NCBI GenBank assembly: GCA_003222395.1
Contig: QHWB01000045.1
Span: 1-64,000, forward strand
DNA length: 64,000 bases
Direction: 5' to 3'
Source of the DNA: Acidobacteriota bacterium
GTDB taxonomy: Bacteria > Acidobacteriota > Vicinamibacteria > Vicinamibacterales > CAVVIG01
Shown piece after piece: positions 33,604 to 41,676 of this stretch. The notes beneath the pieces are model-generated. The model was given only the letters and a program-made list of their open reading frames with translations. It was not told the origin of the DNA and did not search any database. The translations under genes and the position numbers were made by a program. The first letter of the stretch is position 1. Every line of letters begins with the position of its first letter.

Positions 33604-34163
33604 GACGCGTTCGGGCAGTGAGCGACACGACTGCCGTATCGCACGTCAGCAGCAACTCTAGCGCCAAGCTGAGCGTTATCCGTTAAACTGTTATTATTGA
33701 ATCAGATAGATATCGCTCGCCCGATCGAATCATGCCGTCATCGTGTTCGTATATATGACAATAACGTCATTGTACAAGCGGCGTTTGCCGGTGTAGGTGC
33801 TTAGTTTCAAATGAGTTGGCGGCGCGCTGCTCCGATTCGGCACAACATGTCCCGCTGTAGTACACGAAATCTGAAACACAGTCGTCCGCACGAATTGCAG
33901 CGGCGGGCATAACGGTCAGGTGGACGATCCCGCGGTCAGGCCCTCGCTCGCTGACGCTTTACATCATTTCTTATCGGCGGCCTGCGCTCGCTGGGGCTGC
34001 GAGACGCGTGAACGCTGCGATCGCCCGGTCAGCGCGCGGCGACGCGCTCGGTGGTGGGATACGTGGCGCCGATGCAGTGCCAGGCTACGAATGCAGCAGG
34101 CGGCGACGGAATGGGAGGCGGTACTTCCACCTCCCGAATAATCCGCGATGTTCGAAACGGCGA
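33604..34163. other. Long intergenic region, relatively AT-rich
   Basis: About 560 bp with no convincing gene. The part around 33680-33780 is notably AT-rich (for example TTATTATTGAATCAGATAG). It contains a near-perfect palindrome at 33758-33773. Short reading frames here have no start context or composition supporting them. Confidence 0.5.
33758..33773. promoter_or_regulatory. Near-perfect 16-bp palindrome, possible operator
   Basis: ACAATAACGTCATTGT matches its reverse complement at seven of eight base pairs. It lies in AT-rich sequence about 155 nt upstream of the acetyltransferase start on the minus strand. The regulator is unknown. Confidence 0.3.
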
Positions 34164-34379
34164 TTACCTCATCGTGCGCGGCTCGTATGGATCCGCCTGC
34201 GCATCGGGCTGGCCGGGAGCCGGGTCGCCTCGGCGTCCGGGGTGCGCGTCGCCAGTGCCGACCGGCGTGCGCGGACCGAGCGTCGCCTTGCCGCGGCGGA
34301 TTTCCTTCACCAAGTACGGCACCCAAAGCGCAACCATGAGCACGATTGCGACGAGGATGCCGAGGCCGAGCTCGGACAT
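34164..34379 (-). CDS. Small single-span membrane protein
   Basis: 71 residues. One transmembrane helix (about 4-24, LGLGILVAIVLMVALWVPYLV) is followed by a basic then Pro/Gly/Asp-rich cytosolic tail. Function unknown. It starts at the ATG at 34379, about 80 nt from the divergent MBOAT start, so they may share a promoter region. Confidence 0.6.
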   Translation of the reverse strand: MSELGLGILVAIVLMVALWVPYLVKEIRRGKATLGPRTPVGTGDAHPGRRGDPAPGQPDAQADPYEPRTMR

Positions 34380-34442
34380 AGACACCTCCGCCACAACAAG
34401 TGGCAACGCTCGTGCCGCACTCCGGCCCTCCGCCTACCGCGA

Positions 34443-34448
34443 CTATAA
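34443..34448 (+). promoter_or_regulatory. -10-like TATAAT box for the MBOAT gene
   Basis: TATAAT ends 9 nt before the GTG at 34458, so a transcript would begin at or very near the start codon. No Shine-Dalgarno is visible. The same arrangement is found at 59155. Confidence 0.45.
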
Positions 34449-34457
34449 TTCGCGCAC

Positions 34458-35639
34458 GTGATCTTCACGACGTCCGCGTACTACATCCTGCTCATCCCAA
34501 CCGCCATACTGTTCAGGATCGTCGGTCCGCAGGTGCGGCCGTGGATCTGCGTCGCATCCGGCGCGCTGTTCTTCATTTACTTTTCGGTAACCGAGGTCGG
34601 CGGCTGGCTCGGTGCGGCATGCATCCTTATCTTCCTGTGGGAAGCCGTTATCAGCCGCCTCTACTCCCCCCGATCCGCATGGTGCCTCGTCGGCGTCGCG
34701 GCGAGCCTGTGCATTCTCGGCATCTTCAAGTACTGGAACTTCACGACGGGACTGCTGTCGGCGCCGTTCAGTCGGAATTCGCTCGTGTGGCGCGGCGCGT
34801 TTCTCCCGCTCGGCGTGTCGTTCTTCACGTTCGAGTTCATTCACTACGCCGTCGATCGGTATTACGGCCGCGTCGAGCGCGGCACGCTCGGCCAGTATCT
34901 CGCGTTCATCTTCTTTTTTCCGACGCTCGTGGCCGGGCCGATCAAGCGGTTTCAGTACTTCGGTCCCGGCGTAGAGCAGCCGAGCACAGACTGGCCCGCC
35001 GACTGGAACCGCGGCATCACACGCATCCTCGTCGGCCTCGCGAAGAAGTTCGCGGTCGCCGATCTCCTGACGAGCGTCACCGACCATCTGAACCGCGCCG
35101 ACATCGCGGCGGCGAGCCGCGGCGCACTCATCGTGTGGATCCTGGCGTACGCGTGGAAGATCTATTTCGACTTCTCGGCGTACTCGGATATCGCAATTGG
35201 ATCGGCGCGGCTCTTCGGCATCCGGATTCCGGAGAACTTCGATTGGCCTTACGCGCGGACGAACATCACGGAGTTCTGGCGGCGGTGGCATCGATCGCTC
35301 TGGCGATGGCTCGTCGACTACGTGTTCGTGCCGCTCGGCGGCTCGCGCGGATCGCGTCTGTCCGTGTACGTGAACCTGCTGTCGGTAATGCTGATCAGCG
35401 GCCTGTGGCACGGCGCGGGATTGAACTTCATCGCGTGGGGCGCGTGGCATGGCTCGCTGCTCGTCATCCATCGGCTGTGGACCGACTGGCGTCCGCTGCA
35501 CGAAGACCGGACGCCGACGTTCGTCGGCCTGGCGGCGTCGTGGGGCGTGACGTTCGCGGCCGTGACGCTCGGATGGGCGCTGTTCGCGATGGATCTGCCG
35601 ACGGCGCTCTTCTATTACCGCCGCCTGATTCTCGGATGA
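34458..35639 (+). CDS. MBOAT-family O-acyltransferase (AlgI-like)
   Basis: 393 residues with about ten membrane segments. Hallmarks are LGVSFFTFEFIHYAVD, FFPTLVAGPI, YFDFSAYSDIAIGSARLFGI, FWRRWHRSLWRWLVDYVFVPLGG and the catalytic His in ISGLWHGAGLNFIAWG. This enzyme passes acetyl groups across the membrane to an exopolysaccharide or cell-wall glycan. It starts at a GTG with a TATAAT box 9 nt upstream. It is followed by a 63-aa membrane protein (4-nt overlap) and an SGNH/AlgJ-like protein, giving a complete acetylation module. Confidence 0.9.
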   Translation: MIFTTSAYYILLIPTAILFRIVGPQVRPWICVASGALFFIYFSVTEVGGWLGAACILIFLWEAVISRLYSPRSAWCLVGVAASLCILGIFKYWNFTTGLLSAPFSRNSLVWRGAFLPLGVSFFTFEFIHYAVDRYYGRVERGTLGQYLAFIFFFPTLVAGPIKRFQYFGPGVEQPSTDWPADWNRGITRILVGLAKKFAVADLLTSVTDHLNRADIAAASRGALIVWILAYAWKIYFDFSAYSDIAIGSARLFGIRIPENFDWPYARTNITEFWRRWHRSLWRWLVDYVFVPLGGSRGSRLSVYVNLLSVMLISGLWHGAGLNFIAWGAWHGSLLVIHRLWTDWRPLHEDRTPTFVGLAASWGVTFAAVTLGWALFAMDLPTALFYYRRLILG

Positions 35640-35827
35640 CGCTGATGAATCGACTCGCGTGGATCAAGAGCCTCGCCGACTATCTCGGCGGCGCCGAAGA
35701 CCTGCCGCCCGCCGGCCTGTCGCTGCCGGCATCGTCGTCGTGGTGGGGACTCTGGTGGGGTGCGCTGACGATCGTCATCGTGCTGTTCTGCGGTCAGGCG
35801 TCGAAGTTCATCTACATCGATTTCTGA
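35636..35827 (+). CDS. Small membrane protein of the acetylation operon
   Basis: 63 residues (MTLMNRLAWIKSLAD start) with one transmembrane helix near the C-terminus (about 38-56) and a Trp-rich approach (SSSWWGLWWG). It overlaps the MBOAT stop by 4 nt (ATGA) and ends 3 nt before the SGNH gene. A helper subunit is likely because similar small membrane proteins occur beside MBOAT genes. No named family recognised. Confidence 0.65.
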   Translation: MTLMNRLAWIKSLADYLGGAEDLPPAGLSLPASSSWWGLWWGALTIVIVLFCGQASKFIYIDF

Positions 35828-35830
35828 GCC

Positions 35831-36775
35831 GTGCGGATACGAGCCATCTTCGTCCAGTTGATGGTGTGGGCGGGCGCGCTTGGGCTCCTCAACGTGGCGA
35901 TCGTGCGGCTGACCGCCAACTCACTGCCGCGGCAGGTGCTGCGCGCGATCGCGGAATCGGCGAACGTCACCGATCTCTTCGTCGGCAACTCGGTCATGGT
36001 TGCCGCGCTCGATCGCGCCGGATTCGAAGCCGCGCGTCCCGGCACGCGCGCGCTCAACGTCGCGGTCGGTTCCACCTCACCGGTCGAACACGATCTGTTC
36101 GTCCATCGAGCGCTGCGCCTTGCCCCACAGCGCGTGTATTACGCGTTTTTCGACAGTCAGCTGACGCGGCCCGTCCCGAGCCGATGGAGGGACCTCTCCG
36201 GCACGCGTGCGATGGTCTACTACGTGGATCGCGAGCGGGCAATCCGGCTGATGGGCCGCGATGGTCCGTCTGCCTGGCAGGTTCGCCTGACGTCGTGGCT
36301 GCCGATGGTGGTCGAGCGCGCCACGCTGTGGGCCGCAGTCGAACGCGCGCGCAGGAAGCTCGCCGGTTTCGGAGCGCCGCCGCCAGAGATCGGACGGTTC
36401 GGCCGTACCGCCGACTTCGCCGGACTCGAGGACGATCCGGACGTGTTTCGCCAATACTGCGCCGACGTGGTGGCGCATCGGGCGCCGCTTCTGGCGGCCG
36501 TCAGGGATCTGTTCGAGACCGTGCGGGACGCGCGCGCAGAATTGATCGTCATCGAGGCGCCGATGACGTCGAGCCACCGCCGCCGCTTCTACGACACGCC
36601 CGAATGGGAGGCGTATCGCGCGTACGTGCGATCCGAAACCGAACGGTTCGGCGGTCGATTCGTGGATGCGTCGGACTGGATGGTGGACGCCGCGTTCGAG
36701 GACGCCGTGCACCTGAGCGCCGCCGGCGCGACGACATTCACGACGCGGCTTGCTCTTCGACTCGCTCGGTCTTGA
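35831..36775 (+). CDS. SGNH-hydrolase-like protein, AlgJ/DltD-type partner of MBOAT
   Basis: 314 residues with an N-terminal signal anchor (about 5-26). FVGNSVM (Ser about 54) fits SGNH block I and DAVHLSAAGA near 295 fits block V (Asp-His). Those residues could form a catalytic triad that attaches acetyl groups delivered by the MBOAT to a sugar in the periplasm. GTG start 3 nt after the small membrane gene. Family placement rests on motifs and context and is moderately sure. Confidence 0.72.
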   Translation: MRIRAIFVQLMVWAGALGLLNVAIVRLTANSLPRQVLRAIAESANVTDLFVGNSVMVAALDRAGFEAARPGTRALNVAVGSTSPVEHDLFVHRALRLAPQRVYYAFFDSQLTRPVPSRWRDLSGTRAMVYYVDRERAIRLMGRDGPSAWQVRLTSWLPMVVERATLWAAVERARRKLAGFGAPPPEIGRFGRTADFAGLEDDPDVFRQYCADVVAHRAPLLAAVRDLFETVRDARAELIVIEAPMTSSHRRRFYDTPEWEAYRAYVRSETERFGGRFVDASDWMVDAAFEDAVHLSAAGATTFTTRLALRLARS

Positions 36776-36799
36776 GCGGGTCGGCGGACAATCTCCGGA

Positions 36800-37342
36800 C
36801 TACGGAATGACGGTGAACTTGGCCTGTCCGACGGTCGGCTTGGCCCATCCAAGCAGCGATCCGCTCAGCGGGCGCATGCGCGCGCTGACGCGGACGTAAT
36901 AGTCGCGCGTCGGATCCAGCTTCGACGTCTGGTAGAGCGGCACGCGGCTCCAGCGCATCAGCCACGTCTTGACTTCGGATTCGTCGTCGGTCACGAGAAC
37001 TTCTTCGACGCGGCCGTCGACGGTGCGCGACAGCGTATGGCGGCGCGTGAGGTTATCGTACAGATCGCTCGTCGTGACGACGACGGTCGCGATCGTGCGA
37101 TCGAGCCATGCAGTGCCCACGGTCCGCAGCTCGAGTTCATACGTGAATGTTGTCCGCAGACCGCTGCCGATCGCCTGTCGGATTGCGTCGGTATACGCAT
37201 CGGTGAGCTCGAACGAGACGACGACTCTGTCGTCGTGCAGGATTGGCGTGACGCGCAGCGTCTCAGCCGCCTCGACCGTGGCTGCGGCCGCCAGAAGCGC
37301 CATCATCGCGAACACCCGCCGGACTCGCATCTTTCCCATCAT
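36800..37342 (-). CDS. DUF4390 secreted protein
   Basis: 180 residues with a signal peptide (about 1-26). The mature part fits DUF4390: VVVSFELTDAYTDAIRQAIGSG, a TFTYELELR strand, RRHTLSRTVDG, YYVRVSARM, and a C-terminal strand. DUF4390 proteins are periplasmic and in some genomes neighbour NtrY-type kinases. The role is unknown. It follows the beta-barrel gene at 37344-37946 by 1 nt on the same strand. Confidence 0.75.
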   Translation of the reverse strand: MMGKMRVRRVFAMMALLAAAATVEAAETLRVTPILHDDRVVVSFELTDAYTDAIRQAIGSGLRTTFTYELELRTVGTAWLDRTIATVVVTTSDLYDNLTRRHTLSRTVDGRVEEVLVTDDESEVKTWLMRWSRVPLYQTSKLDPTRDYYVRVSARMRPLSGSLLGWAKPTVGQAKFTVIP

Positions 37343-37343
37343 T

Positions 37344-37946
37344 CTAGTACCGAATCGCCAGCCCCATGGTGGCGCGCCAGTAGGATAGCCGTTCCGTGTC
37401 GACGCTCACGCCGCGCGTCTGACCGCTGCGGACGACGTTGCGGAAGCGCCTCACGTCCCAGCAGACGCCGATCCGGTCGGTGACGAACCCGATCGCGCCG
37501 CCGCCGATATCGTACGCCAGGAAACTGTCGGCAATCGGCAGGACGCCAAAGTAGTCGAGGGCGTTCACGCGCATGAGGCCGAGACCGCCGACGACATACG
37601 GACGCAGCGTGTACTCCGTCAGGTGACGGGGCACAGCCAGCACGAAATTTCCCATCAGCGTCGTCACGCTGCTCTCGAGGACCAGGTGGCGATCGCCGCT
37701 CTGGAAAAAACCCGGTCCTCGCGCGAGGTCGATGTCGATGCCGACAACGTCGCCCAGGATCGCGTTCGTGACGCCGATCATGCCGTGGTGCTTTTCGACC
37801 GCGTCATCGAGGTTGACGAGAGTGGTGCGGCCGCCGAACGTGAAGCCGACGAACGGACGGATCTGCCAATCGGCGGCGCCGGCCGGTCGGCCGAGCGCGA
37901 GCACCGCGAGCGCGAGCACCGCGCGCAATCCGCGCCGCTCGGTCAT
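37344..37946 (-). CDS. Small outer-membrane beta-barrel protein
   Basis: 200 residues with a signal peptide (about 1-24). The body alternates polar and nonpolar residues, with FVGFTFGGRTTL, LRPYVVGGLGLMRV and the C-terminal YWRATMGLAIRY ending in a Tyr, features of OmpA/OmpW-size barrels (OMP_b-brl). Function unknown. The start ATG at 37946 overlaps the serine-hydrolase-like gene stop by 4 nt. Confidence 0.72.
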   Translation of the reverse strand: MTERRGLRAVLALAVLALGRPAGAADWQIRPFVGFTFGGRTTLVNLDDAVEKHHGMIGVTNAILGDVVGIDIDLARGPGFFQSGDRHLVLESSVTTLMGNFVLAVPRHLTEYTLRPYVVGGLGLMRVNALDYFGVLPIADSFLAYDIGGGAIGFVTDRIGVCWDVRRFRNVVRSGQTRGVSVDTERLSYWRATMGLAIRY

Positions 37947-38932
37947 CGCGTGAAGAGTCCCACGAACAACTTTGCGAACGGCGAGACGAGCACGTCGCCG
38001 GCCGCGAGCGGCAGCGGGTTGACGAGGCCGTCGCTGTTCGCGAGCAGGATCAGCGTCAGCGCGCGGCGCGGCAGCATCACCGTCATCGAAGACGAGGCGT
38101 TGTCGCCCAGGCCGAACTGCCACACGATCGGCTCGCCGTTATAGTTCTGCACGAACCATCCCAGACCGTGGGGCAGCAGCTGACCGCTGGCGGTGGTCGG
38201 ATTGCTCCACGCCAGAGCGATCGTCTCCGGTCGCAGCAGCCGGCGGCGCTTCAGCTCCACGTCGAATTTTGCCAGGTCGCGCGTCGTCGCAATCAGTCCG
38301 GCGGCCGCGGTGAGCGTCGTCGCCGCGTAGCGCGACGGCGACGGACGCCGCTGCGCGTTGACGGCGTACGGCGTCGCGAGTCGATCGAGCTTGCTCGCGT
38401 AGGCCTGCGGCGACGCGTCTGGTCCGGGCACCGCGTCAATCATATTGAGCTGATCGAGCAAACCAGCCATCGAGGTGCGGAACGATTCACCGGTGCACGT
38501 CGACACCGCCTCCGCGAGCGGCGCGAGACGATCCGGACGGTAGAGGAATTGCGGAGCGTCGGCGGCGCCGGTCGTGTGCGTGAGCAGCTGCCGAATCGTC
38601 GCGTCGCCGGCGCGGCCGTCGAGCGACAGACGTCCTTGCTCGACGCAGCGCAGGACCAGGGTGGCCGTGAGCGTTTGCGTCAAGCCGTCGACGTGATACA
38701 GCGTATCGGTCCGCGTCGCGACCAGACGCTCGACGTTCGAGTAGCCGAAAGGGCGCTCCCACGTGATGTCGTTGGCGCCGACAATCGCCGCAGTGAGACC
38801 GGGAATGCCAACCTGCGCCCGCAGCGAATCGAGGTAATCGCCGAACCGATCGAGCACGAGGTCTTGCGCGTGCACGGGCAGGCGTAGACAGAGGGTTGCG
38901 GCGGCGATTGAGGCCAGTGCAAGTTTGCGCAT
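37943..38932 (-). CDS. Beta-lactamase/serine hydrolase-fold protein lacking catalytic residues
   Basis: 329 residues with a signal peptide (about 1-22). The fold of class C beta-lactamase-like proteins is evident: ITWERPFGYSNVE, DTLYHVDGLTQTLTATLVL, IRQLLTHTTG, AAGLIATTRDLAKFDVEL, PHGLGWFVQNY and LPRRALTLILLANSD. The SxxK motif should fall at VDGLTQ, but the Ser is replaced by Gly and the Lys by Gln, and the late His-x-Gly is GLGDNAS preceded by Gln. So it is likely a pseudoenzyme or binder, not a hydrolase. The start at 38932 sits on the ATG before MRKLALAS. Confidence 0.8.
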   Translation of the reverse strand: MRKLALASIAAATLCLRLPVHAQDLVLDRFGDYLDSLRAQVGIPGLTAAIVGANDITWERPFGYSNVERLVATRTDTLYHVDGLTQTLTATLVLRCVEQGRLSLDGRAGDATIRQLLTHTTGAADAPQFLYRPDRLAPLAEAVSTCTGESFRTSMAGLLDQLNMIDAVPGPDASPQAYASKLDRLATPYAVNAQRRPSPSRYAATTLTAAAGLIATTRDLAKFDVELKRRRLLRPETIALAWSNPTTASGQLLPHGLGWFVQNYNGEPIVWQFGLGDNASSSMTVMLPRRALTLILLANSDGLVNPLPLAAGDVLVSPFAKLFVGLFTR

Positions 38933-39040
38933 CGAATGTGGCAGGGCCTGTCGGGGAGCGGCAACCATGATACCGGAGATCGCGATCCGAGTCATTCGAT
39001 GCCGATTCAGTACGCCGTTGACATACACTCTGGCCGATCG

Positions 39041-40285
39041 ATGCCCGTGAACGCGTTCCTGGCTGCTGGCAGCGCGGCGGCGATCGCCGTCGGATCCCTG
39101 ACGCTTCCGCCGCCGCAGGGGCCGCTGAGGGTCGGACGCACGCAATGGATCGTGACCGACCCGGACCGGACGGATCCGTTCGACGCGCCGCATCAACGGC
39201 AAATCGAAATCGTCGCGTGGTATCCCGCCGGCGCCGGTGCGCGCGCGACGCCTGCACCGTACCTGCTCGACGGCCTCGATGAAGTGCGGAATTTTGCGAG
39301 CCTGTTCGGAAACGCCGCGCTCTTCGATGACGTGGCGATGCTTGCGACACACGCGCAAAAGGATGCACCGCCTCGACCGGGACGCGACCGATTGCCGTTG
39401 CTGTTGTTCTCCCATGGCTACACGAGCGTGCCCTCATCTGCGACGGTGCTCCTCGAGGATCTGGCGAGCCGCGGATACGTCGTGCTCAGCATCGTGCATC
39501 CGTATGAAGCGACCGCAGCGACCGTCGCCGGGGGAACCGTCGTCAGCATGCTCGACAGCGGTGGAAGGTTCCGGCAGCCAATCCAGGACGTGTTCTCTGA
39601 GTGGACGACGGAGGACGCGGTCGTGAATCAGGTGACGAGCGCCTCGAACGACGCTGAGCGCATCCGTCTGCTTCGGGAGTATCTCAGCGGTCTCGGTCAA
39701 ACGCACGTGGCGCTGCGGCGATGGGTGGACGATGCGCGCGCGGTCATCGCGCGCCTGGCGAATCCGCCGCGCGACACCGCGATCGAACGCGTGATCGCGC
39801 GCGCCGACGTGCGCCGGTTCGGCGCGTTCGGTCATTCCATGGGCGGGGTGATGGCCGCCGAGCTGTGCCTGACGGAAAAGCGCTGCGCGGCGGTCCTGAA
39901 CCTCGATGGCAGTCCTCAGTACGGCTCGATGATCGACACGTCGCTCGGGCGTCCGCTGCTGATGACGTACTCGGCCCGTCGTGGAAGACTCGGCGCGAGC
40001 GACGTCATCTACAGGCGCGCCGCCTCGCGGTACTACCGTGTCGACGTCGCCGACACGCTGCACCTGGATTTCACCGACATGGCGCTGTGGCCCGCGCTCC
40101 GCGACCGGAAAGCCACCGGCGCCCTTCCCGCGGAGCAGGCGATAGCGGTGACGCGAACGATCGTCCGCGAGTTTTTCGATCAGGAATTGCGGGGACGGCG
40201 CTCGAAGCTACTGAACGATGAGCGCCGCCTGGCGGGCGTCGAGGTCAAACGCCCACTGAACGACAGCAACCGCAGACACCGCTGA
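39041..40285 (+). CDS. Secreted alpha/beta hydrolase (platelet-activating-factor acetylhydrolase-like)
   Basis: 414 residues from the ATG at 39041. A short hydrophobic N-terminus (MPVNAFLAAGSAAAIAV) is followed by VAWYPAG, LPLLLFSHGYTS (oxyanion strand), ASRGYVVLSIVHPYEAT, the nucleophile elbow FGHSMGGVMAAEL (Ser about 266), an acid strand around VLNLDGS, and DTLHLDFTD as the likely His. It resembles PAF-AH p-II/chlorophyllase-like enzymes. The substrate is unknown. Divergent from the pseudo-hydrolase gene. Confidence 0.82.
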   Translation: MPVNAFLAAGSAAAIAVGSLTLPPPQGPLRVGRTQWIVTDPDRTDPFDAPHQRQIEIVAWYPAGAGARATPAPYLLDGLDEVRNFASLFGNAALFDDVAMLATHAQKDAPPRPGRDRLPLLLFSHGYTSVPSSATVLLEDLASRGYVVLSIVHPYEATAATVAGGTVVSMLDSGGRFRQPIQDVFSEWTTEDAVVNQVTSASNDAERIRLLREYLSGLGQTHVALRRWVDDARAVIARLANPPRDTAIERVIARADVRRFGAFGHSMGGVMAAELCLTEKRCAAVLNLDGSPQYGSMIDTSLGRPLLMTYSARRGRLGASDVIYRRAASRYYRVDVADTLHLDFTDMALWPALRDRKATGALPAEQAIAVTRTIVREFFDQELRGRRSKLLNDERRLAGVEVKRPLNDSNRRHR

Positions 40286-40775
40286 GAAACTCAAGCGCCG
40301 CGATCTCCGCGTGCTGCCGGGCTGTTTTGGCCGGTTCGAAAATCGTGTAAGGCGATCTCCGGTTTCGGATAGTACGTAAGCGTAATAAACCGAGCCGCGA
40401 CGCGCTTGGTACTGGACGCCGACGGCCGATCAGATGTTACGTCGGATCCACATGATCCCGGCTGAAGCGGGATGCCGCGTGAAGTCGATCAGGGCCGAAC
40501 GCTGCTCGAGACTGTTGCAAACGTCTCTGGAAGTAAGGATGGGGTGGGTGACGGGTTTCGAACTCGATAAACGCGTTTTTTCCAAGTTGGTGATGCCGCG
40601 CGACTTCTGTTGTTAAGCATCTTGTCACCAAGAGGTTGGCGGCTTCGAGTCTCCTCTCGCGTCCGCTCGAATGCTCTGATTTCGACCTCCGTCGTTATGA
40701 CATCATTTTGGAAACGGCGGAGACGTCTCCTCTCCCTTCTGGCTGGTGATGCGACAATAGACGCGGGAGCTTGCG
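40286..40775. other. Intergenic region holding the left island boundary
   Basis: 490 bp. No gene supported. It contains the 26-bp copy of the tRNA-His 3' end at 40538-40563. From about 40560 on the sequence becomes visibly less G+C-rich, in line with foreign DNA to the right. Confidence 0.6.
40538..40563. repeat. Left attachment-site copy (tRNA-His 3' end, attR-like)
   Basis: 26 nt identical to 46488-46513, comprising the encoded CCA, acceptor 3' strand and T-arm of tRNA-His plus two flanking bases. The rest of the tRNA is absent here. This is the usual remnant left where a tyrosine-recombinase element integrates into a tRNA gene. Confidence 0.8.
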
Positions 40776-41003
40776 ATGACGCCGTTGACCAGAATCACGC
40801 TCGACCCTGATGTGATGGGCGGCAAGCCGTGCATCCGCGGTCTGCGCAACACAGTCGGGACGATCGTCGGCCTTGTCGCGGCTGGCCGGAGCATTTCCGA
40901 GATCCTCGCGGCGTATCCCTACCTGGAAGAGGCAGACATCCGCGAAGCGCTGTCCTACGCCGCGTGGCGCGTCGAAGAGACCGAAGTCCCGATCAACAAG
41001 TGA
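40776..41003 (+). CDS. DUF433 antitoxin-like protein
   Basis: 75 residues. ITLDPDVMGGKPCIRGLRN is the DUF433 signature; a helix-turn-helix follows (TVGTIVGLVAAGRSISEILAAYP) and the end is EADIREALSYAAWRVEE. Such proteins pair with DUF5615 PIN-like toxins and are thought to neutralise them and repress the operon. The stop overlaps the partner start (GTGA). Confidence 0.88.
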   Translation: MTPLTRITLDPDVMGGKPCIRGLRNTVGTIVGLVAAGRSISEILAAYPYLEEADIREALSYAAWRVEETEVPINK

Positions 41004-41269
41004 TTAAGCTGGTCGTCGACGTCAGCCTGCCGCCGGCGTGGGTTGACGTGTTCGTCACGTACGGGTGGCCGGCCGTTCACTGGACGAGCGTCGGAAACCC
41101 GCGCGCAACGGACCGCGTCGTCATGACGTGGGCGCGCGAACACGTCCATGTGGTGCTCACGCACGACCTGGACTTCGGCACGTTACTCGCGCTGACGCGA
41201 GCGAGCGGCCCGAGTGTCATTCAGGTCCGCAGCCAGGACGTGCTTGCTGAGCATCTCGAACAATCGTGA
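41000..41269 (+). CDS. DUF5615 PIN-like toxin, apparently frameshifted at its 3' end
   Basis: 89 residues in the open frame. The GTG start at 41000 overlaps the DUF433 stop. The segment VVDVSLPPAWVDVF, VMTWAREHVHVVLTHDLDFGTLLAL and GPSVIQVRSQDVL fit DUF5615 (acidic PIN-type residues Asp in VVDVSL and HDLDFG). The family normally runs on by about 35 residues. That missing end (ITTIRRYESQLQEGALVTVD, KVRLLPIG) is present in the neighbouring frame from 41266 to 41379, starting at a GTGA overlap. So the gene has a 1-nt frameshift, or the toxin is made in two pieces. Confidence 0.78.
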   Translation: MIKLVVDVSLPPAWVDVFVTYGWPAVHWTSVGNPRATDRVVMTWAREHVHVVLTHDLDFGTLLALTRASGPSVIQVRSQDVLAEHLEQS

Positions 41270-41676
41270 TCACCACGATTCGCCGGTATGAATCCCAACT
41301 GCAAGAAGGGGCGCTCGTAACAGTGGATGAATCGCGCGGCAAAGTACGCCTATTGCCGATCGGTCCGCTGAACAACTGATAGCTCAATCTAGAGTAGCGA
41401 TCGCGTGTGCGGGCTTGTGATCCAACAATCGAAGTGCGCGGTTTAGTTACGCCCCGACCAGAATCACGGACGGTCTCGTCGCGCTACCGCGTTCAAATCA
41501 GGCCGGGCGGTTTGGCGCGAGGGTCGCCGTGTCTGCGGCTCTCGGCTCCGTTCGACTGCTTCCGCCGAGTGCTGGTCAGGGTCATCGGATTGTTCGCCGT
41601 ACGAACCGTGAACAGCGCCATACGGCGAACAGATACCCTGGAGTCACGATCCAAAGAAATCCGACGATCGGAAGGA

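Noticed and set aside
33920-34141. Short ORF in the long intergenic region
   Set aside because: Arg/Cys/Trp-rich, no SD and no recognisable domain; probably noncoding.
40434-40616. Second tRNA-His gene at the left boundary
   Set aside because: Only the 3' 24-26 nt of the tRNA are present; no D-arm or anticodon stem can form.
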